A stretch of 64,000 nt of DNA from Prunus persica (GCF_000346465.2 NC_034010.1:13488482-13552481), one strand, 5' to 3'; positions 21,386 through 32,398 are shown, counted from the first letter of the stretch. The notes: a model not told the origin generated them from the sequence alone. Program-made: numbers and translations.

Positions 21386-22249
21386 ACATTGGTCCTTTTA
21401 AGTGTTTAGTCTTTTTTTTCTTTTTTCTTTTTTCTTTTTCCTAAATTAGTTTAAATTAAAATTTAAACAATTAAAAAAAAATAAAAAAACAAAAAAACAA
21501 AAAACTCAACCCTCAACCCTCTATGCTCTCTGTCTTCTTCTCTAATAGGGTTAGGAGTTTCTCTATCTTTTTTCTTTCAATTTTTGCTTTCCCTCTCTCA
21601 ACTTCAATGGCGTTGTGCATGTGTGTCTGGATAATTTTGGGCGGGGAGTGGGTGCAGTGGTAAAATTGGGTGGGCCCTGATTTGGAATAGGGCATGTGGT
21701 TGTACGGACTCTGCAAGGTAGACCGTTGGTTTCGATGATGGATTTTTACATAACACCAGAAAACTTTATGACCAAATAATAAGCAATTATATATACTGTG
21801 GACTTCGATGATGGACTTTTTTAAATTTTTTATTTTATTTTAGAATTAAAAAAGATAATAGGTAGTTGTGTTTCATAAAAATAGAATTCATTATCTGATT
21901 TTATTTTTTATTTTTTTTATATGAAAAGTGTGAATTTATCATATTATCCTCATTTAATTTATAATTTCAATTCTTAATTTTTGCATTAAGCAATGACATT
22001 TTCTGGTATTTTAAATGTAGAGAAAATATGGAGAGTGGAGAGGGAGAGAGCTTCGGGTATTTTTCTCCCTCATTTTGACCGAAAAAAGGTAACATAAGTT
22101 GCTCCAACACTTACGTGTGCACATATCCATTTAAATATCATTAATATATCGATAATGTTAGAGGCGATAATTTCCAACTCGTTCATGCTTTATTTGGACA
22201 ATATATCGCGATATTATCGATAAATAAATGAAAATTTTTGAGAAATGGC

Positions 22250-22330
22250 GGTTTCGCACACAAGGAGATTCGAACCCCTCTCTTTCTCATCCACCTACTG
22301 AGCCTTATCCAACATGCTGCAAACGAGTTT
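22250..22330 (-). repeat. tRNA-derived SINE-like fragment
   Basis: On the minus strand GTTGGATAAGGCTCAGTAGG is followed by GGGGTTCGAATCTCC, a near-perfect box B. The upstream sequence resembles box A. Acceptor-stem pairing is absent, so I call it SINE-like and not a tRNA gene. Confidence 0.35.
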
Positions 22331-22512
22331 GTTAATAAAGCTACGACGTGTAATATTTATATGGTCCTAAAAATTTCTGCAAGCTAATATTATCTAGGAT
22401 AAATTTCAATATAAAAAAATCCCTGATGATAAATTTAGGCATATATTTAATGTTATTTATTATTTTATTATGGAGTTGCATTTTTTTTGGGTTATATATT
22501 ATGGAATTGTAC

Positions 22513-22693
22513 AGTCCCGATCTCTTGGACCACAGGAGTCCAAGAGATTTGTGGTCACTCCCCGTTGAATGTAAATTCAACGGTTCACTCAATCTTAAAC
22601 TCCTTTTAAGAAACTTTTTTGAACCATTAGATTAATATCCAACGGTGAGTGACCACAATCTCTTGGACTCCTGTGGTCCAAGAGATCAGGACT
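22513..22693. mobile_element. 181-bp MULE-type MITE with palindromic arms
   Basis: The ends AGTCCCGATCTCTTGGACC and, inverted, AGTCCTGATCTCTTGGACC enclose the element, and the inverted match continues for ~45 bp. Each arm is itself palindromic (CTCTTGGACC...GAGTCCAAGAG). The flanks ATGGAATTGTA (22501-22511) and ATGGAATTATA (22694-22704) look like an 11-bp target duplication with one mismatch and one extra base at the left. The interior contains CCATTAGAT and ATCCAACGGTGAGT, shared with the giant MULE's subterminal sequence. Confidence 0.65.
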
Positions 22694-22704
22694 ATGGAAT
22701 TATA

Positions 22705-23899
22705 TTATTATTCACTATTGAGTTTTAATATTGTTCATTATATGTGATACTAAGTTTTAACTTTAATAGGAATTCTTTCTATGTGGTACTAAGTTACTTA
22801 TATATATATATATATATTTTTTTTTTTCAAAGTCATATATCTTATCATATGTAATATATTGTAGTAAATTATTATAACTAAAAAATTATGGTGTGTTTAA
22901 TTTTCTTCACTAATTACTACATATTTTCTAAAGACACAGTGTTTGTCAGATTGCTACATAATCAACTTAAATCACTCAAACTCATCATGCTATGCATTTT
23001 ATTCCAAATTTTTGTGATAAAATAAAAGAAAATTGACTAAATAAACATCCTTTAAAGTTTCAATAAAAAAATTTCAAATTTTTCTCACAATTTCTATAAT
23101 TTTATTCAATTTTTATCGATATTTGTATTAATATATCCGTATTTTTAGACACCGATATTTTCGAAACTCTCGATATTTTAGCCCTTATTCGGGATCATAA
23201 CTGCTAGAAAGCATTTACTGTATATATATTTTTTGTTAAATTTGTCATCGTGATCGAGTTAAACGATCCCAAAAGAAAAATATCTGGACTTACAAGACGT
23301 AACCTATAAGGGGAAGAGTGCCACAATTTTAGATATTTTTTATTTGACAACAATTTTTCTTCATGGAAGTATCACGATTTTGACAGTGGCTAGAGAGCAG
23401 TTTTCAAAGAGTTATGGCTTGAGCAGTTCTGGCTGAGAATAATTCAAATTTTTTTATTCCTTCGTCGCTGTACAGGTGTGTAGTGATGGAGACGAGACGA
23501 GTCATGATCGACAAAAAGTTTGAAGAAAAGAGAAACGTGGAAGCTTTATGTAGGCAGTTTGGTCTAACTGCATACTTAAAACTCCCAGATTTAAAGCCAA
23601 CACAGTAGCCAGTGAAAAAAAGTCTTAGAACAGACTAATGAGAAAAAGTCTTGAACAGATTAATAATTTCAAGTTCAAATCGCTATGACAAAGAAAAAGC
23701 CAGACTTACTCTTCGAAAAGAAACTTACAAGTCTATAATAATATATAAAAGCTGGCAATTTTATTGCTTATGGAACACATACAAACTTTGGTCTTCATAG
23801 TAATATTATTCTCACACACACAAAGAAAACCAACATCAACATTAATTTTTTAGTGACTAGACAAATTGCAAATTATATGCTAAACGTCGTACTTGATTC
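22705..23899. other. Intergenic, 3' of the glycosyltransferase gene
   Basis: A TA microsatellite followed by a T-run lies at about 22801-22828. The rest is AT-rich and without coding signal. The UGT 3' untranslated region should lie at the right end. Confidence 0.4.
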
Positions 23900-25225
23900 C
23901 TATCCGGTGCAAAGTTGCATCAACTCCTCCACCACCCCATCTCTCTCTGCATCCTCTTTATTTTTCATGTTGTCTCTTAATTCCAATGCTTTTTTTCTCA
24001 CACCCTCTCCAATTTTATCCACCACCACATCTCTAATCACCTTTGCTACCTCTTCACTTTGGAAACTGCCTTCTGCTGTTCTCTTAACCTCCACTCCAAC
24101 ACCCACCTCCTCCACTAGTCTAGCGTTGATTGGCTGGTCATAAAGCATAGGCAAGGCTATAATTGGAACGCCAAACTTGATGCTCTCCAACACTGAGCTC
24201 CATCCACAGTGACTTACAAACCCACCGACACTATAATGCTCCAATATTTTTGACTGCGGGGCCCAGCCCTCCACTATCATTCCCTTCTCTCCCACCCTCT
24301 CTGAAAACCCTTCTGGTAACACCTCTTCAACCCTAGTACCTTTCTCTTCCTTAGGAAATCTTATAACCCAAATGAAGCTCACTTTGCTAAGCTCTAACCC
24401 ATGAGCTATGTCTTCTATTTCCTCCTTGGACAAAAAGTACTCACTGCCAAAGGAAACATACACAACTGAAGACCTCTCTCTTTTGTTCAGCCATTTCATG
24501 ATCCATGTTTCCTCATCAAGTGTTTGACCCATGGGGTCTTGAACAAGAGGACCAACCGGAACAATCTTCTTCTTCACTAAATCAGAGAGATAATCAACAT
24601 ATTTTGCTTCAATCTCTCTAGATGTCTTTACCAAAATGATCTTACAAGATCGAGCACAGCATTGCTGTATGCGGTCTCCATCCTTGATGCCATTTGATGA
24701 AAACTCACACTGATTGTGGAACTTTCGAATATCGTAATCCCGAAGATGCAAAGGAAATTTGGCAGTAGGATTGTTGAGATCGTGAGCACAAACTGAACTC
24801 AAGAGCGCAGCGTTCATGATGCTGAACTCTATGGCTGGAATATTTTGCAACAAAGCAAGAGAGGGTGCCCATGGTTGAAGAAAATCGTAGATGAGCAAAT
24901 CCGGCTTTAGGGTTTTGAGGATGTTGGAGAAGTTGGGGCTGGCCATGTCAAAGGTCTTTTTGAGAGTGGCCATGAGATGGGGAGGGAGGCCATTGGTAGT
25001 GTGGTAATGAGGTGGCAAGTCATCATGTGGAAGATGTAGTTCCACAAATTCAATGCAATGAGAGTATTCTTCAGAGAGTTTTGGTTTGATGGAGCTGAGA
25101 TTTACGGGTGTGGAACAAATAAATATGTAAAAATCCTTGTTCTTATTGGTGAGCTTCTTGGCTAGCTCTAAGAAGGGAGATATGTGGCCGTGAGCTAGCC
25201 ATGGAAGCATAAGAACTCTGACCAT
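23900..25225 (-). CDS. UDP-glycosyltransferase, sugar-chain-elongating type (UGT94/91/79-like)
   Basis: An intact single-exon gene of 441 aa, the usual length for this family. It transfers a sugar from a UDP-sugar to a small acceptor in the cytosol. His14 in LPWLAHGHISPF is the expected catalytic base, and LLIYDFLQPWA near residue 110 supplies the partner Asp. The C-terminal PSPG box occupies residues 321-364: it starts WAPQ, contains FVSHCGWSSVLES, and ends DQ with Gln as the 44th residue, the form that usually goes with UDP-glucose or similar donors. The N-terminal LPWLAHGHI.PFLELAK signature is typical of group-A enzymes that add a second sugar to an existing glycoside (flavonoid or terpenoid glycosides, crocetin glucosyl esters). 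The exact acceptor cannot be read from sequence. Promoter features upstream are listed separately. Confidence 0.9.
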   Translation of the reverse strand: MVRVLMLPWLAHGHISPFLELAKKLTNKNKDFYIFICSTPVNLSSIKPKLSEEYSHCIEFVELHLPHDDLPPHYHTTNGLPPHLMATLKKTFDMASPNFSNILKTLKPDLLIYDFLQPWAPSLALLQNIPAIEFSIMNAALLSSVCAHDLNNPTAKFPLHLRDYDIRKFHNQCEFSSNGIKDGDRIQQCCARSCKIILVKTSREIEAKYVDYLSDLVKKKIVPVGPLVQDPMGQTLDEETWIMKWLNKRERSSVVYVSFGSEYFLSKEEIEDIAHGLELSKVSFIWVIRFPKEEKGTRVEEVLPEGFSERVGEKGMIVEGWAPQSKILEHYSVGGFVSHCGWSSVLESIKFGVPIIALPMLYDQPINARLVEEVGVGVEVKRTAEGSFQSEEVAKVIRDVVVDKIGEGVRKKALELRDNMKNKEDAERDGVVEELMQLCTG

Positions 25226-25300
25226 GGTTGGATTTTGAGAAGAATCCTTTTCTTTTTTTCTGACTCTTTTTCTTGAGGCACTGGTTGGCCTATGGCTTCC

Positions 25301-25312
25301 TCATATATATAG
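25301..25312 (-). promoter_or_regulatory. TATA box of the UGT gene
   Basis: On the minus strand ACTATATATATGA lies ~80 bp before the start codon at 25225, in position for a TATA element with a short leader. Confidence 0.6.
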
Positions 25313-25411
25313 TTTGTTTTCTTGAGAAGGATGAGTCATGAGCCACAAACGTGTTGTGTCAGTAATTAATTCTAATTTCCGGATTTAGATGGGATTTTCA
25401 GTTCATATCAT

Positions 25412-25620
25412 AATAGATGTTGGGTGGTGATTTTCCCACTTCCATTTTGTCCACTTACACTCTTTTTTATTTTTTAATGATTTTTACTATACTAAAAAAG
25501 AAATGTGTAAGTGAATAGATGTTGGGTGGTGATTTTCCCACTTCCGTTTTGTCCACTTACACTCTTTTTTATTTTTTAATGATTTTTACTATACTAAAAA
25601 AAGAAATATATAAGTGAATA
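25412..25620. repeat. Tandem duplication (~102 bp unit) upstream of the UGT
   Basis: AATAGATGTTGGGTGGTG starts both units (25412, 25514), and the two copies differ at only a few positions. Each unit contains an inverted pair, CACTTACAC...GTGTAAGTG in the first copy, around a T-rich/A-rich core, so each can fold as a hairpin. It lies ~190-400 bp upstream of the UGT start. Confidence 0.8.
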
Positions 25621-25667
25621 AAAGAAGAACAAGAAAATTAGCTCTCTAGAAGGATATAAAAAATCGT

Positions 25668-25970
25668 ACGAAAGTTCCAGATTGAATGGGATGTACTTGA
25701 GATGAATTCGTAATTATTGGCTCTTCCAGGGATAGACTCAGGCAATTCCTTTGACTTATTTTCTTGAGGAACTGCGTGACTATTGGCTAATATTTTGTTT
25801 TAATTTTTTCGAGATATTTGTAGTGATGGTATGCTTGATATACATCATTCAAATCATAATAGAAGTTAGTAGAAAAACGTGCGAAAGTTCCAGATTGAAT
25901 GGGGACGTACTTGGGATGAATTCGTTGGAATGTTTCAGATTATTGGCTCTTCTATCTAGCGCCAGACTTA
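25668..25970. repeat. Direct repeat of ~80 bp
   Basis: CGAAAGTTCCAGATTGAATGG and GATGAATTCGT...ATTATTGGCTCTTC occur at about 25669-25733 and again at about 25882-25955; the second copy carries a short insertion. Only AT-rich DNA lies from here to 26319. Confidence 0.65.
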
Positions 25971-26324
25971 GGATTTCAAATTTGATTGTGCTAAATTTAC
26001 TTTACATATATAAACATATTAAGTATATAAAAAATTCGACAGTACGATATAATTTCATTGATAACAGAAAATAATAATACACCTAATTAAGGGGGCATAA
26101 TAAACCTTACTCCTAAAATAACACTATATAAGTTGTACATTTCGAGTCTTAATATAATTAAAATAATTCATTATTGATTCATTATCTATATGAGTTCGGT
26201 GACAAAGTCGACAGCTCTAAGAAACAGTCATAAACAATTTCTTCTATTTTTCTTTTTTTTTTCCACGGGGTGTGCATTCTTTTTTTTCTCTCCTTTTTTT
26301 CCCTATGTGTAGAAATGTGCAGCT

Positions 26325-26723
26325 TGTTATAAAATAACCTGGAATATATGCGGATATTGAGCTACACGTAGAATAGATAAGACACAGCTTTTAACGAGGT
26401 TCGGCTATGCCTACGTCCTCGGAGAGCAGCAGCAGTAACCTTTCACTATAAAATAATATGGCTACAACTTTAGTGTTTACAACATATGTGGCTCACTGAA
26501 TTTTCTCTCTAGGAGAATTTCTCTCTGCTTTCTCTTCCTTTCTCTTTTTTTTTCTTTCTTCTTCTTTCCGTTTCTCTTCTTATTTATAGGCTGAAATAAT
26601 CACTATTCATCACTATTCATCACTGTTCACCCGTGACAGACAAACTCTATCAAAGCCGCCAAATGAACAGTAATGAACAGTAATGAATAGTTGTGTGAGC
26701 TCCATATCAAGACTTTTACAACA
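26325..26723 (-). repeat. 3' LTR of the copia element
   Basis: 399 bp, TG...CA ends. It contains a CT-rich region (26510-26580) and ATTCATCACT repeats. Compared with the other LTR it lacks a short CTTTT-type expansion and has one extra AGTAATGAAC unit. Confidence 0.9.
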
Positions 26724-26840
26724 CTCCCCCTTGGAGACCACATGTCCCTAGATTGGTTGCCTCATTAAAACCTTGCTTGGAAAAACCCAGTGGGAAAATC
26801 TAAGCGAAGGAAAAAGAGTACAACGTGCATATGTCCTATG

Positions 26841-29800
26841 TTAGAGGACTCTTGAATGCTCCCCCTGATTTTGCATGCTCCAACTTGATTGCTTGCAGAG
26901 TTGTCGTAATCCGATGCCATGTACTAACTTTTGGAATGTATATTTCGGCAATGATTTAGTGAAGAGATCTGCCAGGTTATCACTTGAGCGGATTTGTCTG
27001 ACTTTGATTTCTTGACTCTTCTGGAGCTCATGTGTATAGAAAAACTTTGGTGATATGTGTTTGGTCCTGTCACCCTTGATATATCCTCCTGTGATCTGAG
27101 CAATACAAGCTACATTGTCCTCATTCAGAATTGTTGGAGTGTCTGTTGTTGAGGGTAGGGCACATGTGCTTCGGATGTGATGGATTACCGATCTTAACCA
27201 AACGCATTCACGACTGGCTTCATGGAGGGCAAGTATTTCTGAGCGATTGGAAGATGTGGCCACTAATGTTTGTTTTGTTGAGCGCCATGAGATCGCAGTT
27301 CCTCCACATGTAAATACATACCCAGTCTGTGATCGTCCTTGATGTGGATCAGAGAGGTATCCTGCATCAGCATAACCAATAATACTTTGGGCGTTGGTCG
27401 ATTCACTGGAATAGAATAACCCCATGTCTGTTGTCCCACGAAGGTATCGTAGAACATGTTTGATGCCGGTCCAATGTCGCCTTGTTGGAGCAGAACTGTA
27501 CCTTGCTAACAGATTTACTGAGAATGATATGTCTGGTCTGGTACATTGTGCTAGGTACAATAAAGCACCTATTGCACTAAGATATGGTACTTCTGGATCA
27601 AGGACCATTTCATCATTCCCTTTTGGACGATATGGGTCTTTCTTAGTGTCAAGCGATCGAACGACCATTGGAGTGCTAAGTGGATGGGCTTTATCCATGC
27701 CAAACCGTTTCAATACTTTCTCAGTATAAGTTGATTGATGCACCAAAATTCCATTAGCACTATGCTCAATCTGCAAGCCAAGACAATATTTTGTCTTTCC
27801 AAGATCCTTCATCTCAAACTCACGTTTGAGATAATCAACAGTCTTTTGAAGCTCTGCAGAAGTTCCAATTAGATTCATGTCGTCGACATATACTGCCACT
27901 ATCGCAAATCCAGACTTTGATTTCTTAATAAACACACATGGGCAAACAGGATCATTTGTGTATCCTTCCTTCAGTAAATACTTACTGAGACGATTGTACC
28001 ACATTCGTCCAGATTGTTTTAGCCCATATAATGATCTTCTCAATTTAACTGAGAACATGCCCCGTGGTTTGTTTCTGGCTGCTTCAGGCAACCTGAATCC
28101 TTCTGGAACTTTCATGTATATATCTGTATCCAATTCTCCATACAAATATGCGGTAATGACATCCATGAGTCTCATTTCAAGTTTTTCTGAAACCGCCAAA
28201 CTTATTAGGTAACCGAATGTAATTGTGTCCATTACTGGAGAGTACGTTTCCACATAATCAATTCCAGGCCTTTGTGAAAAACCTTGCGCAACGAGTCGCG
28301 CTTTATACCTTGAGATCTCATTTTTCTCATTGCGCTTTCTTGTAAATACCCTCTTGTAACCTACAGGGTTCACATTGGGTGGAGTTGGACTAATATGTCC
28401 AAAAACACTCCTCTTTTCCAAAGAATTTAATTCTGCCTGGATTGCATCCTTCCACTTGGGCCAATCTTGCCTCTGTGTACATTCATTAATAGAGCGTGGT
28501 TCAATATCATCATCTTTTATGATTTCAGCAGCCACTGAGAATGCAAATATATCATCGATGATCATCTCATTTCTACTCCACAATTCATTAGTGGACGTAT
28601 AATTTATGGAGATTTCTTGACTTTCAGGTACGGTTGCCACTCCAGGGGCACTTGTTTCACCAATGACGTTTTCCTTGTCAAGAAGTACCTGTCCCTCTTT
28701 GGGGGCATTTGAATTATGAATTGTGGGCTCTCTATTTATTTCATTTGGATTCATTTTGTCCATCAACTTCCTCTTTCGAGGAACTGAATCCTTTGAGCCT
28801 AGTGGTCTGCCACGTTTTAGGCGTGCAGCAGATGAACCATTTGCTGGCACATTGCTTTGTCCATTATGGACATCAATCCGTGCGGGTGCATTTGCAGCTG
28901 GGATATGAGATTTCGTCACCTTTGCTGCATTATTAAATGCATCTGGCATCTGATTTGCAATACTTTGGAGGTGAACGATCCTTCTCACTTCGTTTTCGCG
29001 TTGAGCAGTATGAGGATCGAGATGAGACAATATGGATACATTCCAGGATAATTCATGTCGTTTTTCAGGAATGAGCTTGCCTTGTTCTTTAGACACAGAT
29101 TTTTCTCCACCTAAAGGTGGGAAGATTGTCTCATTAAAATCACAATCCGCAAATCGTGCGGTAAAAATATCACCCGTCAGGGGTTCCAAGTATCTGATGA
29201 TAGATGGTGAATCAACACCAACATAAATTCCCAATCTGCGTTGAGGGCCCATCTTAGTACGTTGCGATGGTGCAATAGGCACATATACCGCACACCCAAA
29301 AATTCTTAAATGTGAAATGTTTGGTTGATTTCCCAATACGAGTTGTATTGGAGAACCTTGATTATTAGCGACTGGCCTCAATCGCACAAGCGATGCTGCA
29401 TGTAAAATGGCATATCCCCAAGCAGAAACTGGCAACTTTGTTTTCATTAGCAAAGTGCGTGCTATCAATTGAAGGCGTTTAATTAAAGCTTCTGCCAAGC
29501 CATTTTGAGTATGCACATGGGGAACAGGATGTTCAATATCAATGCCTAATGACATGCAGTAGTCATCAAAAGTCTGAGATGTAAATTCACCAGCATTATC
29601 GAGTCTGATTGAATTAATGGGATAATCTGGAAATTGGGCTCGTAATTTAATTATCTGAGCCAAAAGCCTAGCAAATGCCATATTCCGAGTAGATAAAAGA
29701 CAAACATGTGACCATCGGGTAGATGCGTCCACCAAGACCATAAAGTACCGAAATGGTCCACATGGGGGATGAATGGGTCCACAAATGTCCCCTTGAATTC

Positions 29801-30467
29801 TCTGCAAAAATGATGGAGACTCAACATCAACCTTTGGTTGTGATGGTCTGATCACCAACTTCCCTTGTGAACAAGCTTGGCAAAAGATGTCGCTTGATAA
29901 CATAATGTGTTTAGTCAACAAGGGATGTCCTTTAGAGTTGGTGATGATCCTGCGCATCATGGTGGATCCAGGATGACCCAATCTGTCATGCCAAAGCTTA
30001 AAAGCATTTGAGTCAGTAGACTCTTGGTCCATGACACTATGTGCCTCAATTGTCCGTATGGTTGTGTAATACAACCCTGATGAGAGCTCACAAAGCTTTT
30101 CCAGTATACGCTTTTGGGTATCACTGGAGGTAATACAAAGATATTCCATGTTTTCCTCTTTCTTTGTTTCAACATGGTAGCCATTCAAACGTATATCTTT
30201 GAAACTCAACAGATTCCTTCTGGAGTTAGATGAATACAAAGCATCTGGAATGGACAATATTGTTCCATTCGGTAACATAATTTGGGCTATTCCTGAACCT
30301 TCGATCAGATCTGCAGGACCTGATATGGTTGTTACCTTTGCTTTTGTAAGCATTAATTTTGAGAAATACTTCCGATCTTGAAAGATCGAATGAGTAGTTG
30401 CGCTGTCTGCGAGACAAATATCTCTGCCATAGACTTTGTTTTGAGGGCATCCATAATTTACATCCAT
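26841..30467 (-). CDS. pol: copia pol polyprotein (protease, integrase, reverse transcriptase, RNase H)
   Basis: 1208 aa uninterrupted. The N-terminal protease motif is ADSATTHSI. GAG-pre-integrase follows (LWHDRLGHPG) with a Cys pair (FCQACSQGK). The integrase core has DICGPIHPP, RLDNAGEF and NGLAEALIKRL with its acidic residue. The reverse transcriptase runs from about residue 690 (DWPKWKDAIQAELNSLE) with active site AVYVDDMNLIG near residue 860, and RNase H is at the C-terminus (GYADAGYLSDP, NEDNVACI, HISPKFFYTHELQ). Integrase before reverse transcriptase is the Ty1/copia order. It copies the element RNA and inserts the product in the nucleus. The frame is separate from gag, with a duplicated ~100-bp spacer between them. 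Confidence 0.95.
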   Translation of the reverse strand: MDVNYGCPQNKVYGRDICLADSATTHSIFQDRKYFSKLMLTKAKVTTISGPADLIEGSGIAQIMLPNGTILSIPDALYSSNSRRNLLSFKDIRLNGYHVETKKEENMEYLCITSSDTQKRILEKLCELSSGLYYTTIRTIEAHSVMDQESTDSNAFKLWHDRLGHPGSTMMRRIITNSKGHPLLTKHIMLSSDIFCQACSQGKLVIRPSQPKVDVESPSFLQRIQGDICGPIHPPCGPFRYFMVLVDASTRWSHVCLLSTRNMAFARLLAQIIKLRAQFPDYPINSIRLDNAGEFTSQTFDDYCMSLGIDIEHPVPHVHTQNGLAEALIKRLQLIARTLLMKTKLPVSAWGYAILHAASLVRLRPVANNQGSPIQLVLGNQPNISHLRIFGCAVYVPIAPSQRTKMGPQRRLGIYVGVDSPSIIRYLEPLTGDIFTARFADCDFNETIFPPLGGEKSVSKEQGKLIPEKRHELSWNVSILSHLDPHTAQRENEVRRIVHLQSIANQMPDAFNNAAKVTKSHIPAANAPARIDVHNGQSNVPANGSSAARLKRGRPLGSKDSVPRKRKLMDKMNPNEINREPTIHNSNAPKEGQVLLDKENVIGETSAPGVATVPESQEISINYTSTNELWSRNEMIIDDIFAFSVAAEIIKDDDIEPRSINECTQRQDWPKWKDAIQAELNSLEKRSVFGHISPTPPNVNPVGYKRVFTRKRNEKNEISRYKARLVAQGFSQRPGIDYVETYSPVMDTITFGYLISLAVSEKLEMRLMDVITAYLYGELDTDIYMKVPEGFRLPEAARNKPRGMFSVKLRRSLYGLKQSGRMWYNRLSKYLLKEGYTNDPVCPCVFIKKSKSGFAIVAVYVDDMNLIGTSAELQKTVDYLKREFEMKDLGKTKYCLGLQIEHSANGILVHQSTYTEKVLKRFGMDKAHPLSTPMVVRSLDTKKDPYRPKGNDEMVLDPEVPYLSAIGALLYLAQCTRPDISFSVNLLARYSSAPTRRHWTGIKHVLRYLRGTTDMGLFYSSESTNAQSIIGYADAGYLSDPHQGRSQTGYVFTCGGTAISWRSTKQTLVATSSNRSEILALHEASRECVWLRSVIHHIRSTCALPSTTDTPTILNEDNVACIAQITGGYIKGDRTKHISPKFFYTHELQKSQEIKVRQIRSSDNLADLFTKSLPKYTFQKLVHGIGLRQLCKQSSWSMQNQGEHSRVL

Positions 30468-30502
30468 GCCACCAAATAAGTAAAATGAGCTGGAATATAT
30501 AA

Positions 30503-30688
30503 AGAAGACAACATTACCACTTTTATATAAACAACACTTCAGCTAATACAAATAGTACATTAAGGAATTTAATCTAATTCGGACTTAATAAAGAAGACAA
30601 CATTACCACTTTTATTGGATTGAAATTTAAACAACACTTCAGCTAATACAAATAGTACATTAAGGAATTTAATCTAATTCGGACTCAT
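30503..30688 (-). repeat. Tandem duplication at the gag-pol junction
   Basis: The word set AATAAAGAAGACAACATTACC ... AATACAAATAGTACATTAAGG ... CTAATTCGGACT occurs twice back to back (about 30500-30587 and 30588-30685). One copy has an extra TGGATTGAAATT segment. It overlaps the end of gag and lies before pol. Confidence 0.85.
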
Positions 30689-31727
30689 AACCTTCATTCC
30701 CTTTTTTAGTAACAAAATCAGAAACATCTAGATGCGTCTTGTTTAGCTTACGTGATATTTCTGATGAGCCATTTGTGGCTGGCGGAGCATGATCAATGTA
30801 ATTTATCTCCACTTTCCTGTTCTTAAGTGAAGCTTGATAGAGATCCGCCAAATGCCTGGGCGTACGACATGCGCGCATCCAATGTCCCCTTGCACCACAT
30901 CTGTGACAAGGGCTTTCAACATTTCTAGGCACATGGCTCATCTGTGCCTTTCCCTTATTACGGGATGCATTTTTGCCATTCATGGATGGACCGCTCCTTG
31001 GACCTAAATCCTCTGAACGAGCACCACGATTTTTTCTACTTCCTTGCCAGTGGCCACGCTTGCCCCCTCGCCCACGTCTGTGGATACTGCCACGAGATGA
31101 AGTAGCATTCACTTCCTGAGATGTAGCATTTATTTCAGGAAGTGGTGCTGAGCCCGATGGGCGAGATTGGTGATTCTTTAATAAGAGCTCATTATTCTGC
31201 TCAGCTAACAAGAGGCAAGATACAAGTTCCGAGTACTTCTTGAAACTGCTATGTCTGTATTGCTGTTGAAGGAGGACATTTGAAGCATGAAAAGTGCTCA
31301 GAGTTTTTTCGAGCATATCCTCCTCAGATATATTTTCCCCACATAGCCTCATTAATGAGGTAATTCTGTGCATAGCAGAGTTATACTCGGACACTGACTT
31401 GAAATCTTGAAATCTCAAGTGGGTCCATTCGTATCTAGCTCTTGGGAGAGTCATCGTTTTCTGGTGATCGTATCTTTCACCTATAGCTTTCCACAGAACC
31501 AACGGTTCATCAACCACCACATATTCGCTCTTCAGCGCTTCATGGATGTGGCGGCGAAGAAAAATCATGGCCTTCGCATTCTCTTCAGGCGAAGCATCAT
31601 TCTCATCTACAATTGTTTGTCCGAGGCCATTGGCTCGTAGATGAATTTTGGCATCCAGGACCCATAATAAATAGTTGTCCCCGGAAAGGTCCAAGGCAGC
31701 AAACTCTAGTTTTGCCAAATTTGCCAT
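30669..31727 (-). CDS. gag: copia gag (capsid-like) protein
   Basis: 352 aa. The N-terminus (MANLAKLEFAALDLSGDNYLL) and middle (LWKAIGERYDHQKTMTLPRARYEW...FQDFKSVSEYNSAMHRI) match the UBN2-type gag of plant copia elements. The C-terminal third is Arg/Gly-rich (GRGGKRGHWQGSRKNRG), followed by a CCHC zinc knuckle (CHRCGARGHWMRAC) for RNA binding. It assembles particles that package element RNA. It ends in TAA before pol, so pol needs a separate start or recoding. Confidence 0.9.
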   Translation of the reverse strand: MANLAKLEFAALDLSGDNYLLWVLDAKIHLRANGLGQTIVDENDASPEENAKAMIFLRRHIHEALKSEYVVVDEPLVLWKAIGERYDHQKTMTLPRARYEWTHLRFQDFKSVSEYNSAMHRITSLMRLCGENISEEDMLEKTLSTFHASNVLLQQQYRHSSFKKYSELVSCLLLAEQNNELLLKNHQSRPSGSAPLPEINATSQEVNATSSRGSIHRRGRGGKRGHWQGSRKNRGARSEDLGPRSGPSMNGKNASRNKGKAQMSHVPRNVESPCHRCGARGHWMRACRTPRHLADLYQASLKNRKVEINYIDHAPPATNGSSEISRKLNKTHLDVSDFVTKKGNEGYESELD

Positions 31728-31751
31728 CCAAAACTTTAGGCTCGAGATCTG

Positions 31752-32398
31752 GAATATTAAGCCACTTATTAATAGGAATTTCAGGTCCTCATTATTCAGG
31801 TATATTAATTGAATATTAAGCCACTTATTAATAGGAATTTCAGGTCCTCATTATTCAGGTATATTAATTGAAGATAAAAGTAAAGTGTTATGAATTTGCT
31901 GGTATGGACGATAAACCCGCACCATACTTTAAATAAAATTAAATGTGGGGTTAAAACCACCACCGAATAAAATAAGAAAAGTTAGTATTAGTAACGGTCT
32001 CCCACTGATAATATGTTTAGTATTACCAATGGTCCATTTTTGTTAATGGTTAGTAAATGTGCGGTAAAGTAAATGTGCTTGTATGGGCACTAATTCTGCT
32101 CCATTCATTTAAATAAAAGTAAAGGCGTGGACGATAAACCCGCACCACCCTTTAAGTAAATATTGTCGTATGGGTAATAAGCCTACACCATACCATAAAT
32201 AAAATTAAATGTGGGGTTAAAACCACCACCGAATAAAATAAGAAAAAATTAGTATTAGTAACGGTCTCCCACTGATAATATGTTTAGTATTACCAAGGGT
32301 CCATTTTTGTTAATGGTTAGTAATAGAGAAGCAGATAGATATAGTATTGAGTTGGAAAATTTTCAGAAATAAAAGGAGAGACTATCGTGCTGATAACG
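31752..32398 (-). repeat. copia leader with two sets of direct repeats
   Basis: A 60-bp perfect tandem duplication (unit starting GAATATTAAGCCACTTATT) lies at about 31752-31872. A ~127-bp block (AAATAAAATTAAATGTGGGG ... GTTAATGGTTAGTAA) is present at 31931-32056 and again at 32197-32323, with related CGATAAACCCGCACCA words in between. The region lies between the primer-binding site and gag and has no reading frame. Confidence 0.8.

Noticed and set aside
22250..22330. Possible tRNA gene on the minus strand
   Set aside because: Box B is good, but acceptor and anticodon stems do not form; kept only as SINE-like.
27131..30381. Many plus-strand frames opposite the copia pol
   Set aside because: Antisense shadows of an intact pol frame.
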